Shown here: positions 16,786 through 26,327 of the stretch, one piece after another
Layout: each line of letters begins with the position of its first letter
Position numbering within the stretch: the first letter of the stretch is position 1
Assembly (NCBI GenBank): GCA_963834425.1
Contig: CAWIBR010000011.1
Span: 26,732 to 90,731 of the forward strand
Source of the DNA: CAVURS01 sp963834425
GTDB taxonomy: Bacteria; Actinomycetota; Actinomycetes; Actinomycetales; CAVURS01
Length of the DNA stretch: 64,000 nucleotides
Direction of reading: 5' to 3'
Program-made: the position numbers and the translations under genes
The notes under the pieces: generated by a model
What the model was told of the DNA's origin: nothing
The model's input: only the letters and a program-made list of their open reading frames with translations
Databases searched by the model: none

Positions 16786-18306
16786 CGTCCGCCACCGATC
16801 CGCTGCATCAACCGCTGAGTCGATGGATGCGCGAAGCGGGCGAACGCGCCGTCGAACTCCCGCCGGGCGCGATCCTGGTCGGCGTCGAGGTGACCGATCA
16901 GCTCGCCCATGGCCAGCAGGGCCGCCGCGGGAGCTCCCTCGGCCATCATCTCCCCGGCGAACCCGCGCAGGGCCTGACGGTGCACCTCGGCGTCCTGGAA
17001 TCGGCCGAGCACGTCTTGCAGGCCCTTGAGGTGAGCGACTGCATGCTTGCGCGGACCCTTCGCGACGACGGGAGCGAACACCTCGAGGGCGTAGCGCAGC
17101 TCCTTGCATCGCTTGCGCAGCCGGTGCAGGTCCTCGGCAGGCGAGGCGTCCGTGATGGCGCCGCCGCCACGCATCACTCGCCGGTACGCCGAGGACAGGC
17201 TGCGGTCGGCCAACCGACCTGCGGACAGGTGCTTCCTGTCGACTCCCTCAGCGCGGCTCCGCCAGACGGCTCAGCTGCTCGTCCCACTCCTTGTCCAGCC
17301 GCGCGGAACCTGGCGGATCGCAGCTCCGCGACCAGGGCGCGGCGCTCGGACCGTCCGCCGGCGCCGCAGAAACATCGAGAAGGGCTCCAGGTCGGCCGGG
17401 TCCGCCGCCGTCAGCCAGCCCCCCATCGTGGGCAGGTCCAGCTCGTAGACGTCAAGGTCGCGGACCGGACGTCGTGAGGTCGCCGAGCCACTTGAAGTCC
17501 GCCTCCCAACGGCTTCGCATCACCTCCGGCAGGGCGGGCCGTCCCAGCTTGAGCGTCGATCGGGTCTGTCGCACCGCCACCCGGAAGTCGTGCAGAAACT
17601 CGGTGTCGACATCGTCGAGCAGACCAGGCAGGTTCGACCCGCATCGTCTCGGGGAACCCTCTCAGCGCCGTTGTCAGGAGCACCGATCGCGGGCACTGCA
17701 CGGCTCGCCTTGCGCCGTCGACGGTCGGCGATCTGCTCCGGTCCTCAGCCGGGATCCACCGCCCGGAGGCCCAGACCGGTCAGAGATCGCGCGGCCCGGC
17801 GGCCGTCGTCGTCATAGCCGCGGAGGGTGAGCACCGTGAGCGCGGCCGGGCCGGCCACCGAGGCGGCCGGCTCGTCCAGGTCGACCCGGGCCACGGTCTT
17901 CGCGTCGCTGTTGCGCAGGTCCAGCCGGACCATGCGCCGCTTCTCGTCCGAGACGACCATCAAGGCACGGATGCCGGCCACCGGAGCGACCGCGTCCGCG
18001 AACCGGACCGACGGCAGGACGTCCGGCGTGCGCCGGCCAGCGGAGGCCCTTCACGGGTGCCGCCGACGAGCGAAACCGCGTCCGACCGGCCCAGGACAAC
18101 TCGCTCACCCGAGGCCATGCGACTGATGCTCCAGGGTGAGACCGGCCGCTCGCAGCCGCCGGTCGAACGTGTCGAGGTGCACGCGACGGACGAGCTGTTC
18201 GAAGCAGTCGCGACGACGTAGTCGGGCGGAGAGAGCGGAGATGATCGTCGCGATGCTCTATCCGACCCTCGTCGCCAGCCCGCAGGGCCCGGATCGGGAT
18301 GGTCAT
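16782..18306 (-). pseudogene. CHAD-domain protein, multiple apparent frameshifts
   Basis: CHAD domains are His-rich helical bundles that bind polyphosphate. The clear C-terminal half is EDLHRLRKRCKELRYALEVF, then KGLQDVLGRFQDAEVHRQAL. Upstream, in other frames, come TEFLHDFRVAVRQTRSTLK (typical CHAD helix 1), RSRWEADFKWLGDLTT and DVYELDLPTMGGWL. A further N-terminal region (DTFDRRLRAAGLTLEH) recalls the CYTH-like or degenerate domain of CYTH-CHAD proteins. At least five frame changes are needed between 18306 and 17210. The coherent pieces argue for sequence error over decay. It is translationally coupled to the ParA gene. Confidence 0.6.
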
Positions 18307-18344
18307 CGTGGCCGAACTATAAACCTGCGGGCGCGAGTAGCGGG

Positions 18345-18717
18345 TTAGGCGCGTGGCTCATAACGCATCGCGACCGCCCCGGACCCGAACTCCAGACGGC
18401 TCACGAGCTGCAGGTCGATCCGCTCGGACAGGCCGGCGAACAACGTCGGTCCTCAGGTCCCGCGGAGGAGCTCGGCGTTCCAGTCCGAATCGATCGTCCG
18501 GGCAAACGGTTCCATCCAGTCCAGGCCGGCTCCCGGACGCCGCCGATGGTCGCCACGCGGCCTCCATCATTTCGTAGGTCACCCGGCCGAAGAGGAGGGC
18601 GTCGGCCCGCTCGAGGTTCTCGACCGCATGACGATGCATGTCCTCGTCGGCGGCCATCGCCCGATCGTCGCAACACCCGTCCAAGGTGACGTTGATGGAG
18701 TACCGAAGGGGACGCAT
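18345..18717 (-). pseudogene. RibD_C/DHFR-like reductase, internally deleted
   Basis: The start is typical of the dihydrofolate-reductase-like (RibD C-terminal) family: RPLRYSINVTLDGCCDDRAM, then ADALLFGRVTYEMMEAAW. A middle fragment (LDWMEPFARTIDSDWNAELL) and the true C-terminus (FAGLSERIDLQLVSRLEF, stop at 18345) survive in different frames. About 120 codons remain where the family has about 190. The usual stretches after the first third and before the C-terminus are missing, so this is genuine loss, not only base error. It follows the MOSC/ferredoxin gene by 27 bp on the same strand. Confidence 0.7.
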
Positions 18718-18744
18718 AACCCGACCATACCCAGGTGGTCGGCG

Positions 18745-20538
18745 TCAGAGGTCGAGGACGATGTCGCTGTCGGGGCGACTGCAACAGACCAGGATGTCCT
18801 GCGCCGCAGGCATTTCCAACGGCTGCACGTCGTACTCGATCTGGCCCGACAACAACGGCGTGACGCAGGTGTGGCAGACGCCCGGTCCGGCAGGACCATC
18901 GGGTGGGGACGTCGCACGCCTCGGCCAGCTCGAGGATCGATCGGTACCGGTCCGACCACGGCACGGTCAGGTCGCTGCGCACGAACGAGATGCTCGGCCC
19001 GGTGCCCACGCTCGCCGGCGGGTGCGTGCGGCGGCGGATGCTCGGCGCCGACGATGCCCGGGGTTGATGGCTGACAACGGCGCCGAAGACCTCGGTGTGC
19101 ACGTGGTCGGCGGCCAGGCCGAGCTGCTGGCAGAGTGTCTTGCAGTCTGCTGCATGAACGCCGATCGGCCCGCAGATGTACGCGGCGGCGTCGACCGGGA
19201 ATCCGAGCGCGCGCAAGCGCATCGAGGGTCGGCCGACCCCGGCTGACGATCGGCGCTCGTCGGACGGCGGTGCGTCCGGCTGCGGTGTAAAAGATGTGCT
19301 CCTGGGCGTTCGGCAGCGACTGCGAGCAGTCGTGGGTCTCCTGGGCGAAGGGGTGCTCGGCTCGCGGTCGCGAGCGACGTGGACCCACCAGACACCTCGC
19401 TGCGCTGCTCGGTCGGCGGCGAGCTCCTGAAGCATGGCCAGCACGGGCGTGACGCCGACGCCCGCCGAGATCAGGAGCACCGGGTCGCTCGCCGTCGGCG
19501 AGCACGAACTCCCCGCGCGGCGCTGCGGCTTCGAGGACGGCGCCCGGCTTCAGCTCGTGCCTGCAGATAGCGGCTGGCGACGCCCTGCGCCTCGGGCTTG
19601 ACGCTGATCCGATAGCTGTCGGCGCCCGGGCGCGACGACAGCGAGTAGCTGCGCACCGGAGGCGGCTCGCCGGCCCCGGCCACCCGCAGCGTGAGGTACT
19701 GCCCGGCTCGGGCCGCCGGCAGCGGCGTGCCGTCCTCGGAGGCCAGGTAGATCGAGGTCACCGTCGAGGCTCTCGGCGCACGACGTCCGACGACCCGCAG
19801 CGGGCGGAACCCGGGCCAGGCCGGCTCGCACGCCGCGACCGGCCGGCCCCGCGGCGCCGCGGCCGGCGGCGCCGTCGAGCAGCTCGTGGAACGACTGCTG
19901 CCAGCCCGGGCTCAGCGCCGGGATGTCCACCGCGCGCCCGCAGCCGGCTCGATGTCGCGGTCCGGCAGGTAGAGCAGGGCGTCGATCTCGGCGACGCTGA
20001 TGCGCGTGCCGGCCGATGCGGGTCCGCACGATCTCGTCACCGGCCTGCACGTGCCCCTCGCTGATCACCCGCAGGTAGAAGCCCGGGCCGGTGATGGGCG
20101 ACGAGCAGGGCCGGCAGCTCGGGCACCCCGAGCCGCAGGCCGACCCGGAAGCAGGTCACGCGCGGCTGGGTGACCTCGAACTCGGCCTCGCCGATCCGGT
20201 AGCGGTCGCCGATGCAGACCTCGTCGTCGGGGAGTCCGTCGACGGTGAAGTTCTCCCCGAACTGCCGAACTCGAGATCGTCGCGGCCGAGCTGCTGCTGC
20301 CAGTGCGCGTACGAGTCGATCTGGTAGACGGGACGGCCCGCTGCTCCCCGCCGTGGCCGGCCAGGTCGCCCTGGCCGTCGCCGTCGATGTTGAGCCGCCG
20401 CACCAGTCGTGGGCCGTCGACCGGGCGCTTCCAGATCCCGGTGTGCACTGTCCGCCCCTGCCAGGCCACATCCTTCGGCAGACCGACATTGACCGACAGC
20501 AGCCTGGCGGTCGTCGCGCTGGTCGCCGTGGCGGTCAG
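18745..20538 (-). pseudogene. MOSC - ferredoxin reductase - 2Fe-2S ferredoxin fusion, frameshifted
   Basis: A three-part redox protein of about 590 residues. First is a MOSC domain (LLSVNVGLPKDVAWQGRTVH; GQFGENFTVDGLPDDEVCIG; RVTCFRVGLRLGVPELPALL with the sulfur-ligand Cys). Second is an FAD/NAD(P) reductase module (RAGQYLTLRVAGAGEPPPV, RSYSLSSRPGADSYRIS, LLISAGVGVTPVLAMLQELA, AAYICGP). Third is a plant-type 2Fe-2S ferredoxin with C-x4-C-x2-C (SCRTGVCHTC) and a late Cys. It would pass electrons from NAD(P)H to a MOSC-bound substrate or partner. Several single-base shifts break the frame, for example an extra G in the ferredoxin cluster. The start is unclear; a CTG overlapping the exporter stop as CTGA is possible. 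Confidence 0.68.
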
Positions 20539-22133
20539 CCGAAGTCCATCCCGTCGAGCGATGACTTGGGCTTCTGGTCCGGCAGGCGCAGCATCCGGAA
20601 GGAGTTGCCGAGTCCGATCAGGCCGGCCAGCAGGGGGATCACGAGGGCGACCTGCAGGGAGATGTTCCGGGCGTCGTTGTTGATCGACAAGACGGCGGCC
20701 TCCACCTCCGGAGGCTGGCCCTTGATCTGTTCCGCCAGCTGGGTGTTGCTCATGATCTCGGCGTCATGCTCGAGATAGGCAGCGATCTGTTGTTGCTGGG
20801 CGGCCGGGATGGCGTCGCTGTTCTCGGTCTTGTGGGTGAAGCTGAACGACAGGGTCGCGAGCATGATGCCGCCCGCCACCGCGAGCCCGAACGACAGCCC
20901 GAACGAGCCGGCGGCCGAGTTGACGCCGGCGGCCTCGCTGACCCGCTCCTCCTCGACCGGCGCGAGCGTGTAGTTGTTGAGCTGCGACACCAGCAGACCG
21001 AGGCCGCAGCCCGTGATGGCGAGCGGGATCACGAGATACCAACCGCTGTCCACCCTCGGCACCAACGGGATGATGATCGCGATGCCGAGGCTGGCCAGGG
21101 CGAAGCCGGCGCGGATGAGCGCGGCCGGACGGCGGTTGCCAGCCACCCGGCCGACCACCAACGCCGTCGCGAACATGGTCAGCGACAGCGGGGCCAGGGA
21201 CAGGCCGGCTTCCAGCGCGTTGTACTCGAGGGTCATCTGCAGGAAGAGCGGAAGCGCGATCATCGCCCCGCCGAGGGTGATCTGTTGCAGCAGCTGGCCC
21301 GAGACGCCCGCGGTGAAGTTCGGGTGCCGGAAGAGATCCGGGTCGAGCAGCGTCACCCGCCCCAGGCGCTTCTGCCGGACCAGCCAGCGGGCCAGCCCCA
21401 CCAGGCCCACGACCCCGATGATGATGAGCAACGCGACGTACTCGCCGCCCTCCTGCCAGACCAGGACGCCGAGCACCACCCCGCCCATCCCGAGCACCGA
21501 GAGGACGGCGCCGACCACGTCGACCTGGCGCGAGCCGGTGTAGGGGACGTCGCGCACCAGCCGGATCTGGCTCAGGACGATGCCGATGATGACGACCTCG
21601 AGCCCGAAACCGACCCGCCAGGACAGGTACGTCGTGACGAATCCGCCGAGGAGCGGACCGACCGCGGCGGCAATGGCGGCTGCGGCCCCGACCAGGGCGT
21701 AGGCCTGCGCTTGGGCCTTGCCGGTGAAGTTGCCGTGGATCAGCGACTGCATGGCCGGCAGCAGGAGCGAGGCGCCCAGCCCGCCGATGATCGCCCAGAA
21801 GATGATGATCGCGGTCAGGCTCTGGGCCAAGGTCATCGCCAGCGCCCCGATGGCGTAGGCCAGCAAGCCCAGGACGTAGGCGAGCTTGCGCCCGATCAGG
21901 TCGCCGACCTTGCTGTTGATCAGGATGAACGCCGCGGAGACCAGGGCCTCCAAGGCGATCGCCGACTGCACGCCGCTGGCCGTCGTATCGAGGTCCTTGA
22001 CGACCGCAGAGATCGACACGTTCATCAACGACGTGTCGACGACCAGGACGAACATGGCCATCGCCAGCAGCAGCATCAGCCGGCGGCTCCCCGAGGCCTG
22101 GGGTTCGCCGTTCTCGTCCGAACTGGTACTCAT
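20535..22133 (-). CDS. DHA2-family (14-TM) MFS drug exporter
   Basis: A 532-residue proton-coupled multidrug-type exporter. Fourteen hydrophobic segments are visible. Motif A-like NSKVGDLIGRKLAYVLGLLA follows helix 2, motif B/C regions lie around ALVGAAAAIAAAVGPLLGGF, and a long periplasmic loop near the end (SDAIPAAQQQQIAAYLEH) is typical of EmrB/LfrA-like carriers. The ATG at 22133 overlaps the glutaminase stop (ATGA). A longer in-frame start is a shadow of the glutaminase gene. It is third in the Anbu-glutaminase-exporter-MOSC chain. Confidence 0.88.
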   Translation of the reverse strand: MSTSSDENGEPQASGSRRLMLLLAMAMFVLVVDTSLMNVSISAVVKDLDTTASGVQSAIALEALVSAAFILINSKVGDLIGRKLAYVLGLLAYAIGALAMTLAQSLTAIIIFWAIIGGLGASLLLPAMQSLIHGNFTGKAQAQAYALVGAAAAIAAAVGPLLGGFVTTYLSWRVGFGLEVVIIGIVLSQIRLVRDVPYTGSRQVDVVGAVLSVLGMGGVVLGVLVWQEGGEYVALLIIIGVVGLVGLARWLVRQKRLGRVTLLDPDLFRHPNFTAGVSGQLLQQITLGGAMIALPLFLQMTLEYNALEAGLSLAPLSLTMFATALVVGRVAGNRRPAALIRAGFALASLGIAIIIPLVPRVDSGWYLVIPLAITGCGLGLLVSQLNNYTLAPVEEERVSEAAGVNSAAGSFGLSFGLAVAGGIMLATLSFSFTHKTENSDAIPAAQQQQIAAYLEHDAEIMSNTQLAEQIKGQPPEVEAAVLSINNDARNISLQVALVIPLLAGLIGLGNSFRMLRLPDQKPKSSLDGMDFG

Positions 22134-23464
22134 TGCGTTGACCCTTCCACAAAGGATGCCCCCGTGGTCACACGGCGTCCCGCGCAAAGGGCAACGGCTT
22201 CGTCGAGCGTGGGGACCTCGGCCGGCGCGGCGCTGAGTAGTTTGCGCCCGGCTCGGTCGACGACCACGACGGGCATCCGCTCGGCAATCTCCTGGACGAC
22301 GGCATCGAGGAGCGCGAGCGCCGCCGGGTGGCACAGGTTCACTCGGTCGAGGTCGATCACGACGCCGCCCGGATCTGGGGTGCCGGGTTGGCGCAGGCGC
22401 ACAGCGAGGAGAGCCTGCTCGACGGCCGCGAACTCGACATCGCCGGTCAGGGCAACGACCGCGATGTCGGCGTCGTCCTGGGTCTCGCTCGGCACGGAGC
22501 GGCGCTCGAGCGACGGGGCGCTGGGTCGGATCTCGTGCATCAGGTGCAGCGAAAACCGTTGGGAGATGGCGGCGCTCGCCGCGACCGCGCGCACGCTGTT
22601 GCCGCGGGCGTCGAGCCGCGGGCTGTGCAGGCCGATGCCGAACTGCGACGGGCTGACCGCGATCAGGCCGCCGGAGACGCCGGACTTGGCGGGCAGGCCG
22701 ACCCGGAGCAGCCATTCGCCGGAGAAGTCGTACATCCCGCACGTGGCCATCACGGTCAGCACCTGCTCGGTGACCGACTCGCTCATCACCCGCTCACCGG
22801 TCCGGGGCTGGACCCCGCCGTGGGCCAGGGTCGCGCCCATGAGGGCCAGGTCCTCGGTGGTCACGAGCACCGAGCACTGCCGGAAGTAGACGTCCACCGC
22901 CTCGTCGACGTCGATGGTGAGCGAGCCCGCGGAGCGCATCAGGTAGGCGAGTGCCCGGTTGCGGTCGCCGGTGTCGCGCTCGGACTCGTAAACCGACTGG
23001 TCGAGCTCGAGCTCCCGGCCGGCGCAGCGCGAGAGCAGGTCGCGGATGCGCTCGAAGCGCTCGCGGGCGTCGGCGCCGCCGACCAGCGAGGTGGTCACGA
23101 TCGCGCCCGCATTGACCAGCGGGTTGTCCGGCCGCCCGGATCCGGGCTCGAGGCTGATCGCGTTGAACGCCTCACCGCTGGGCTCGACCCCGACCCGGGC
23201 CAGCACGCCCGCGGCCCCGACGTCGGCCAGGGCGAGCGCGAAGACGAACGGTTTGGAGACCGACTGGATGGTGAACGGCGCGGTGGCCTCGCCGGCCTGG
23301 TAGACCGCTCCGCTCATGCCGGCCAGGGCCAGGCCGAAGGTGCTGGGGTCCGCGCGCGCGAGCTCCGGGATGTAGTCGGCGACCTGGCCCCCGTCATCGT
23401 CGATGAACTCGGCCCGGATCCGGTCGAGCATGACCCCGATCGGGTCGAACGGGCCTCTGGTCAT
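22130..23464 (-). CDS. glsA: Glutaminase with C-terminal STAS-like domain
   Basis: Hydrolyses glutamine to glutamate and ammonia. The beta-lactamase-fold glutaminase domain spans about residues 1-300: TIQSVSKPFVFALAL (catalytic Ser-x-x-Lys), PDNPLVNAGAIVTTSL, DTGDRNRALAYLMRSAG, MGATLAHGGVQPRTGERVMS and YDFSGEWLLRVGLPAKSGVS. From about 340 follows a STAS-like module (AVVALTGDVEFAAVEQALL, VIDLDRVNLCHPAALALLDA). The usual STAS phosphorylation Ser position appears to be replaced. ATG 23464 or GTG 23473 can start it, just past the Anbu stop at 23478. Its stop overlaps the exporter start. STAS may place it under partner-switch control. Confidence 0.88.
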   Translation of the reverse strand: MTRGPFDPIGVMLDRIRAEFIDDDGGQVADYIPELARADPSTFGLALAGMSGAVYQAGEATAPFTIQSVSKPFVFALALADVGAAGVLARVGVEPSGEAFNAISLEPGSGRPDNPLVNAGAIVTTSLVGGADARERFERIRDLLSRCAGRELELDQSVYESERDTGDRNRALAYLMRSAGSLTIDVDEAVDVYFRQCSVLVTTEDLALMGATLAHGGVQPRTGERVMSESVTEQVLTVMATCGMYDFSGEWLLRVGLPAKSGVSGGLIAVSPSQFGIGLHSPRLDARGNSVRAVAASAAISQRFSLHLMHEIRPSAPSLERRSVPSETQDDADIAVVALTGDVEFAAVEQALLAVRLRQPGTPDPGGVVIDLDRVNLCHPAALALLDAVVQEIAERMPVVVVDRAGRKLLSAAPAEVPTLDEAVALCAGRRVTTGASFVEGSTQ

Positions 23465-23477
23465 GAGTCGCACCTGG

Positions 23478-24218
23478 TCATGAGTCGAGGTCGCCCGGTT
23501 TGAGGGCCGGCAGCTCGTCGATCGCCGCCAGCAGATGGCGCTCCCAGACGGCGTGCAGCCGGTCCAGGTACGGCGAGTCGGCGTTGATCCGCACCTCGAT
23601 CGGCTGGAACGAGCCGTTGCGATAGATCAACGCGTCGTACGGCGGTCCGACCGAGACGTTGGCCGCAGCCGTGCTCATCATCGAGGTCAAGGCGATCTTG
23701 GTCGCGGTCTCCAGGCTGACCCCGCTGGTCACCGCCAGCTCGAGGGTGAACTTGCCGTACTTGCTCTCGCCGATCTGCAGGAACGGCCGCTCGTCCGACG
23801 CCCGGATGTAGTTGCCCTCCGGGTAGACCAGCAAGATGTCCGGCTCGTCGCCGCGGATCTCACCGCCGAGCAGGAAGGTCGCCGTCCCGTCGGCGCCCAC
23901 TGCGCCCAGCGCCTGGCGATGGTTGGCAGCCACCTGCTGGCTCAGCCGCCCGACGTAGAGCGCGGCCTCGAACAGGTGCTGGACGGTGGCCAGGCTTTCG
24001 GTGGCCCCCGGGTCGCCGAGGTCGTGGTTGATCCGGTCCAGCACCTCCTGGGTCGTGGCCAGGTTGCCGGCCGACTGCAGCACGAAGAGGCGATCCGGCG
24101 CCGGCTGGAAGAGGTGCAGCTTGCGATAGGTGCTGACGTTGTCGACGCCGGCGTTGGTCCGGGTGTCGGCGAGGAAGACCAGCCCGTCTTCGAGCCGCAG
24201 CGAGAGGCAGTAAGTCAC
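23478..24218 (-). CDS. Anbu-type bacterial proteasome homologue
   Basis: A 246-residue Ntn-hydrolase of the Anbu (ancestral beta subunit, BPH) family, a self-compartmentalising peptidase-like assembly distinct from PrcAB. The GTG at 24218 gives Met-Thr-Tyr-Cys, so Thr2 becomes the N-terminal nucleophile. Next come LSLRLEDGLVFLADTRTNAG with the conserved Asp/Arg, FVLQSAGNLATTQEVLD, LGGEIRGDEPDILLVYPEG, IGESKYGKFTLELAVT with the active-site Lys region, and ALTSMMSTAAANVSVGPPYD. Length is as usual. Anbu genes commonly lie with ATP-grasp, alpha-E and transglutaminase genes; none is here. It heads a five-gene chain with glutaminase instead. Confidence 0.9.
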   Translation of the reverse strand: MTYCLSLRLEDGLVFLADTRTNAGVDNVSTYRKLHLFQPAPDRLFVLQSAGNLATTQEVLDRINHDLGDPGATESLATVQHLFEAALYVGRLSQQVAANHRQALGAVGADGTATFLLGGEIRGDEPDILLVYPEGNYIRASDERPFLQIGESKYGKFTLELAVTSGVSLETATKIALTSMMSTAAANVSVGPPYDALIYRNGSFQPIEVRINADSPYLDRLHAVWERHLLAAIDELPALKPGDLDS

Positions 24219-24345
24219 GCCGCAGTGTGGCAGCCGCCCCGGCCGGGGCGACAGAGGGGCATTGCGCGATCCGGGCATTCGGGCATCTACTTCGGGCTGG
24301 TCGCCAACGGGCGACTGACCGCCCGCCCGAAACCCGGAGGCACTC

Positions 24346-24858
24346 ATGCGCAAGGCAGCCATCATCGGCACCGCAGCACTGGTCACGGTCGTCGTCAGCG
24401 GCGTCGCCGTGCAGCAAGCTCAGGCCAGCTCGGCCGGCTCCAAGCCCGCGGCGCAGCACCACTCCAGCTCAGGCCAGCAGCACGGTACGACGACCTTCAC
24501 CGTGGTCGAGCACGCCGTCACCGACACGGTGGCCGACACCGGCCCGACCGGCGACAGCCTCGGCGACGTGCTGGCCTTCGGCAACCCGATCTTCACGGCC
24601 AACAACAAGACCCACATCGGCAGCGACAACGGATCGTGCATCCGCACGACGGTCGGCAAGGCCTGGGAGTGCTCCTGGACGCTGACCCTGGGCAAGAGCT
24701 CGCTCGTGGTCGAAGGCCCGTTCTACGACACCGCTGACTCGGACCTGGCGATCATCGGCGGCACCGGCGTCTGGGCCACCGCTCGCGGTCAGATGCACCT
24801 GCACGCGCGCAACGCTGCGGGCACGGCGTACGACTTCGTCTACCACGTGACCCGCTAG
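24346..24858 (+). CDS. Secreted allene-oxide-cyclase-like barrel protein
   Basis: A 170-residue exported protein. The signal peptide (AAIIGTAALVTVVVSGVAV then QQAQA) is followed by a Ser/His-rich linker and a beta-barrel. GDSLGDVLAFGNPIFTANN, TTVGKAWECSWTLTLGKSSL, VVEGPFYDTADSDLAIIGGT and GVWATARGQMHL match the AOC/dirigent-like pattern. Two Cys may form a disulfide. The catalytic role in bacteria is unknown. GGAGG precedes the ATG. The gene stands alone, divergent from the Anbu operon. Confidence 0.8.
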   Translation: MRKAAIIGTAALVTVVVSGVAVQQAQASSAGSKPAAQHHSSSGQQHGTTTFTVVEHAVTDTVADTGPTGDSLGDVLAFGNPIFTANNKTHIGSDNGSCIRTTVGKAWECSWTLTLGKSSLVVEGPFYDTADSDLAIIGGTGVWATARGQMHLHARNAAGTAYDFVYHVTR

Positions 24859-25041
24859 CTGTAGCCGGGCCCCCGATAGGTCCGTCGGGCTCGGGGCGAC
24901 ACGTTCGGCTGAAGTTCGCTGAGATTACCGAACGCTGACGCCCCGGCCCGATCGCCCGAAACGGCGTAACCAACGACGGCTCTCCGGCACTGAGCGGGTG
25001 TCGACCGGCTCCGGTCGACCACCGATGCAGAGGAGAGCACG

Positions 25042-26193
25042 ATGCGCAGTCCCATGCGGCTAGCGGCCGCTGGCACGTTTCTCATCGCGGGAGCGAGCCT
25101 GTTCACTGCGGCCATCCCGGCCAGCGCTACGACCGGGTCCCGGGTCGTCGGCCACGACTACGTCAACGGCAACACGGCCGGTGTCAACACGATCGCGGCC
25201 TTCGACCGCCACGCCGACGGGTCTCTGACGCCCGTCCCCGGATCGCCGTTCGCCATCGGCGGGGCCGGCCTGGGTGCCGGTCTGGGTTCGCAAGGCTCGA
25301 TCCAGGCCAGCCCCGACCACCGCTTCCTGCTCGCCGTCGATGCCGGAAGCAACCAGATCTCGGTCCTGCGGACGACCGCCAGTGGGGTGCCGAAGCCGGT
25401 CGGTCGCCCGGTGTGGTCCGGTGGCGTCGAGCCCGTCAGCATCACCATCAACGGACACGGCCTGGTCTACGTCGCCAACGTCGGAGCCGGGGGCAGCAAC
25501 TACGCGGGCTTCTACCTCACCGCGCAGGGCCGGCTGCTGCGGCTCCCGCATCACACGGTCGCCGTGCCCGAGGGTTCCGCGGTGGGTGACGTCTTCTTCA
25601 ACTCCACCGGCGACCGTCTGGTCGGCACCCGGGACGCCACCTCGCTGATCGACAGCTTCACCGTCGGTTACGACGGGCGCCTCACGGCCGCACCGGGATC
25701 GCCGTACGCCGCGCAGAGCCTGGGGCCGATCGGCTCGCAGTTCCGGCCGACCAACCCCTCGCAGCTCTACATCTCCAACGCCCACGCGGGCGCGGGCCTG
25801 GGCACGGTCTCGGCCTTCCGGGTCAGCCATCGGGGCGTCCTGACCTCGATCGGCGCCTCGCCGGTCGCGGACGGTCAGACCGCGCCGTGCTGGGTCGAGA
25901 TCAGCCATGACGGCAAGTGGCTCTTCGCCGTCAACACCGGCTCGGGCACCATCTCGACCTACGGCATCCGCGCCGGCGGGTCGCTGGTCCTGCACGGCAC
26001 GACGACGTTCGTCAACGGCGCGGGTGCCGTCGACGCTCGCCTGTCGCCCGACGGCCGCACCCTGTCGGTCACCGGCAGCAGTGGGCACGTCGTCAGCACC
26101 TTCGCCGTCCGCGGTGGAGACCTGACCGAGCTGGCCAGCTCGCCGACCGCGTTGCCGGCCGGTGGCGCGCCGATGGGCCTGGTCGTCCTCTGA
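25042..26193 (+). CDS. Secreted seven-bladed beta-propeller (lactonase-like) protein
   Basis: A 383-residue protein with a Sec signal peptide (AAAGTFLIAGASLFTAAIPA) and repeated propeller blades. DGSLTPVPGSPF, SPDHRFLLAVDAGSNQISVL, NGHGLVYVANVGAGGSNYAG, HDGKWLFAVNTGSGTISTYG and SPDGRTLSVTGSSGHVVSTF show the 'SPDGR.L.V.......S.F' pattern of the YkgB/6-phosphogluconolactonase-like lactonase family. It is extracellular, so binding or lactone hydrolysis outside the cell is likelier than pentose-phosphate metabolism. GAGGAG lies upstream of the ATG. An ECF sigma gene follows. Confidence 0.85.
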   Translation: MRSPMRLAAAGTFLIAGASLFTAAIPASATTGSRVVGHDYVNGNTAGVNTIAAFDRHADGSLTPVPGSPFAIGGAGLGAGLGSQGSIQASPDHRFLLAVDAGSNQISVLRTTASGVPKPVGRPVWSGGVEPVSITINGHGLVYVANVGAGGSNYAGFYLTAQGRLLRLPHHTVAVPEGSAVGDVFFNSTGDRLVGTRDATSLIDSFTVGYDGRLTAAPGSPYAAQSLGPIGSQFRPTNPSQLYISNAHAGAGLGTVSAFRVSHRGVLTSIGASPVADGQTAPCWVEISHDGKWLFAVNTGSGTISTYGIRAGGSLVLHGTTTFVNGAGAVDARLSPDGRTLSVTGSSGHVVSTFAVRGGDLTELASSPTALPAGGAPMGLVVL

Positions 26194-26327
26194 CCGCGCC
26201 TGTCCGGCGTGTACGTCGCACTCCAGGCCGTCCCGCAGGGGCGGCCTGGAGGCGCGGCCGGGAGAGGTTCGCGTTCCGTAATGCTCGGACCGCTGGCCAC
26301 CGACGAGGCGCTGGGTACGTTGCAGGA

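Noticed and set aside
22134..22742. 200-codon N-terminal extension of the DHA2 exporter
   Set aside because: It overlaps the glutaminase STAS domain in another frame and lacks membrane character; ATG 22133 overlaps the glutaminase stop as ATGA.
20766..22889. Very long plus-strand open frame (707 codons) opposite the exporter and glutaminase genes
   Set aside because: Composition is Arg/Gly/Asp/His-rich with no domain pattern; it is the complement of two well-identified genes, an artefact of high GC third positions.
23535..24737. Plus-strand 400-codon frame across the Anbu gene and into the secreted-protein gene
   Set aside because: It is the shadow of Anbu and of the AOC-like gene, both with clear family motifs.
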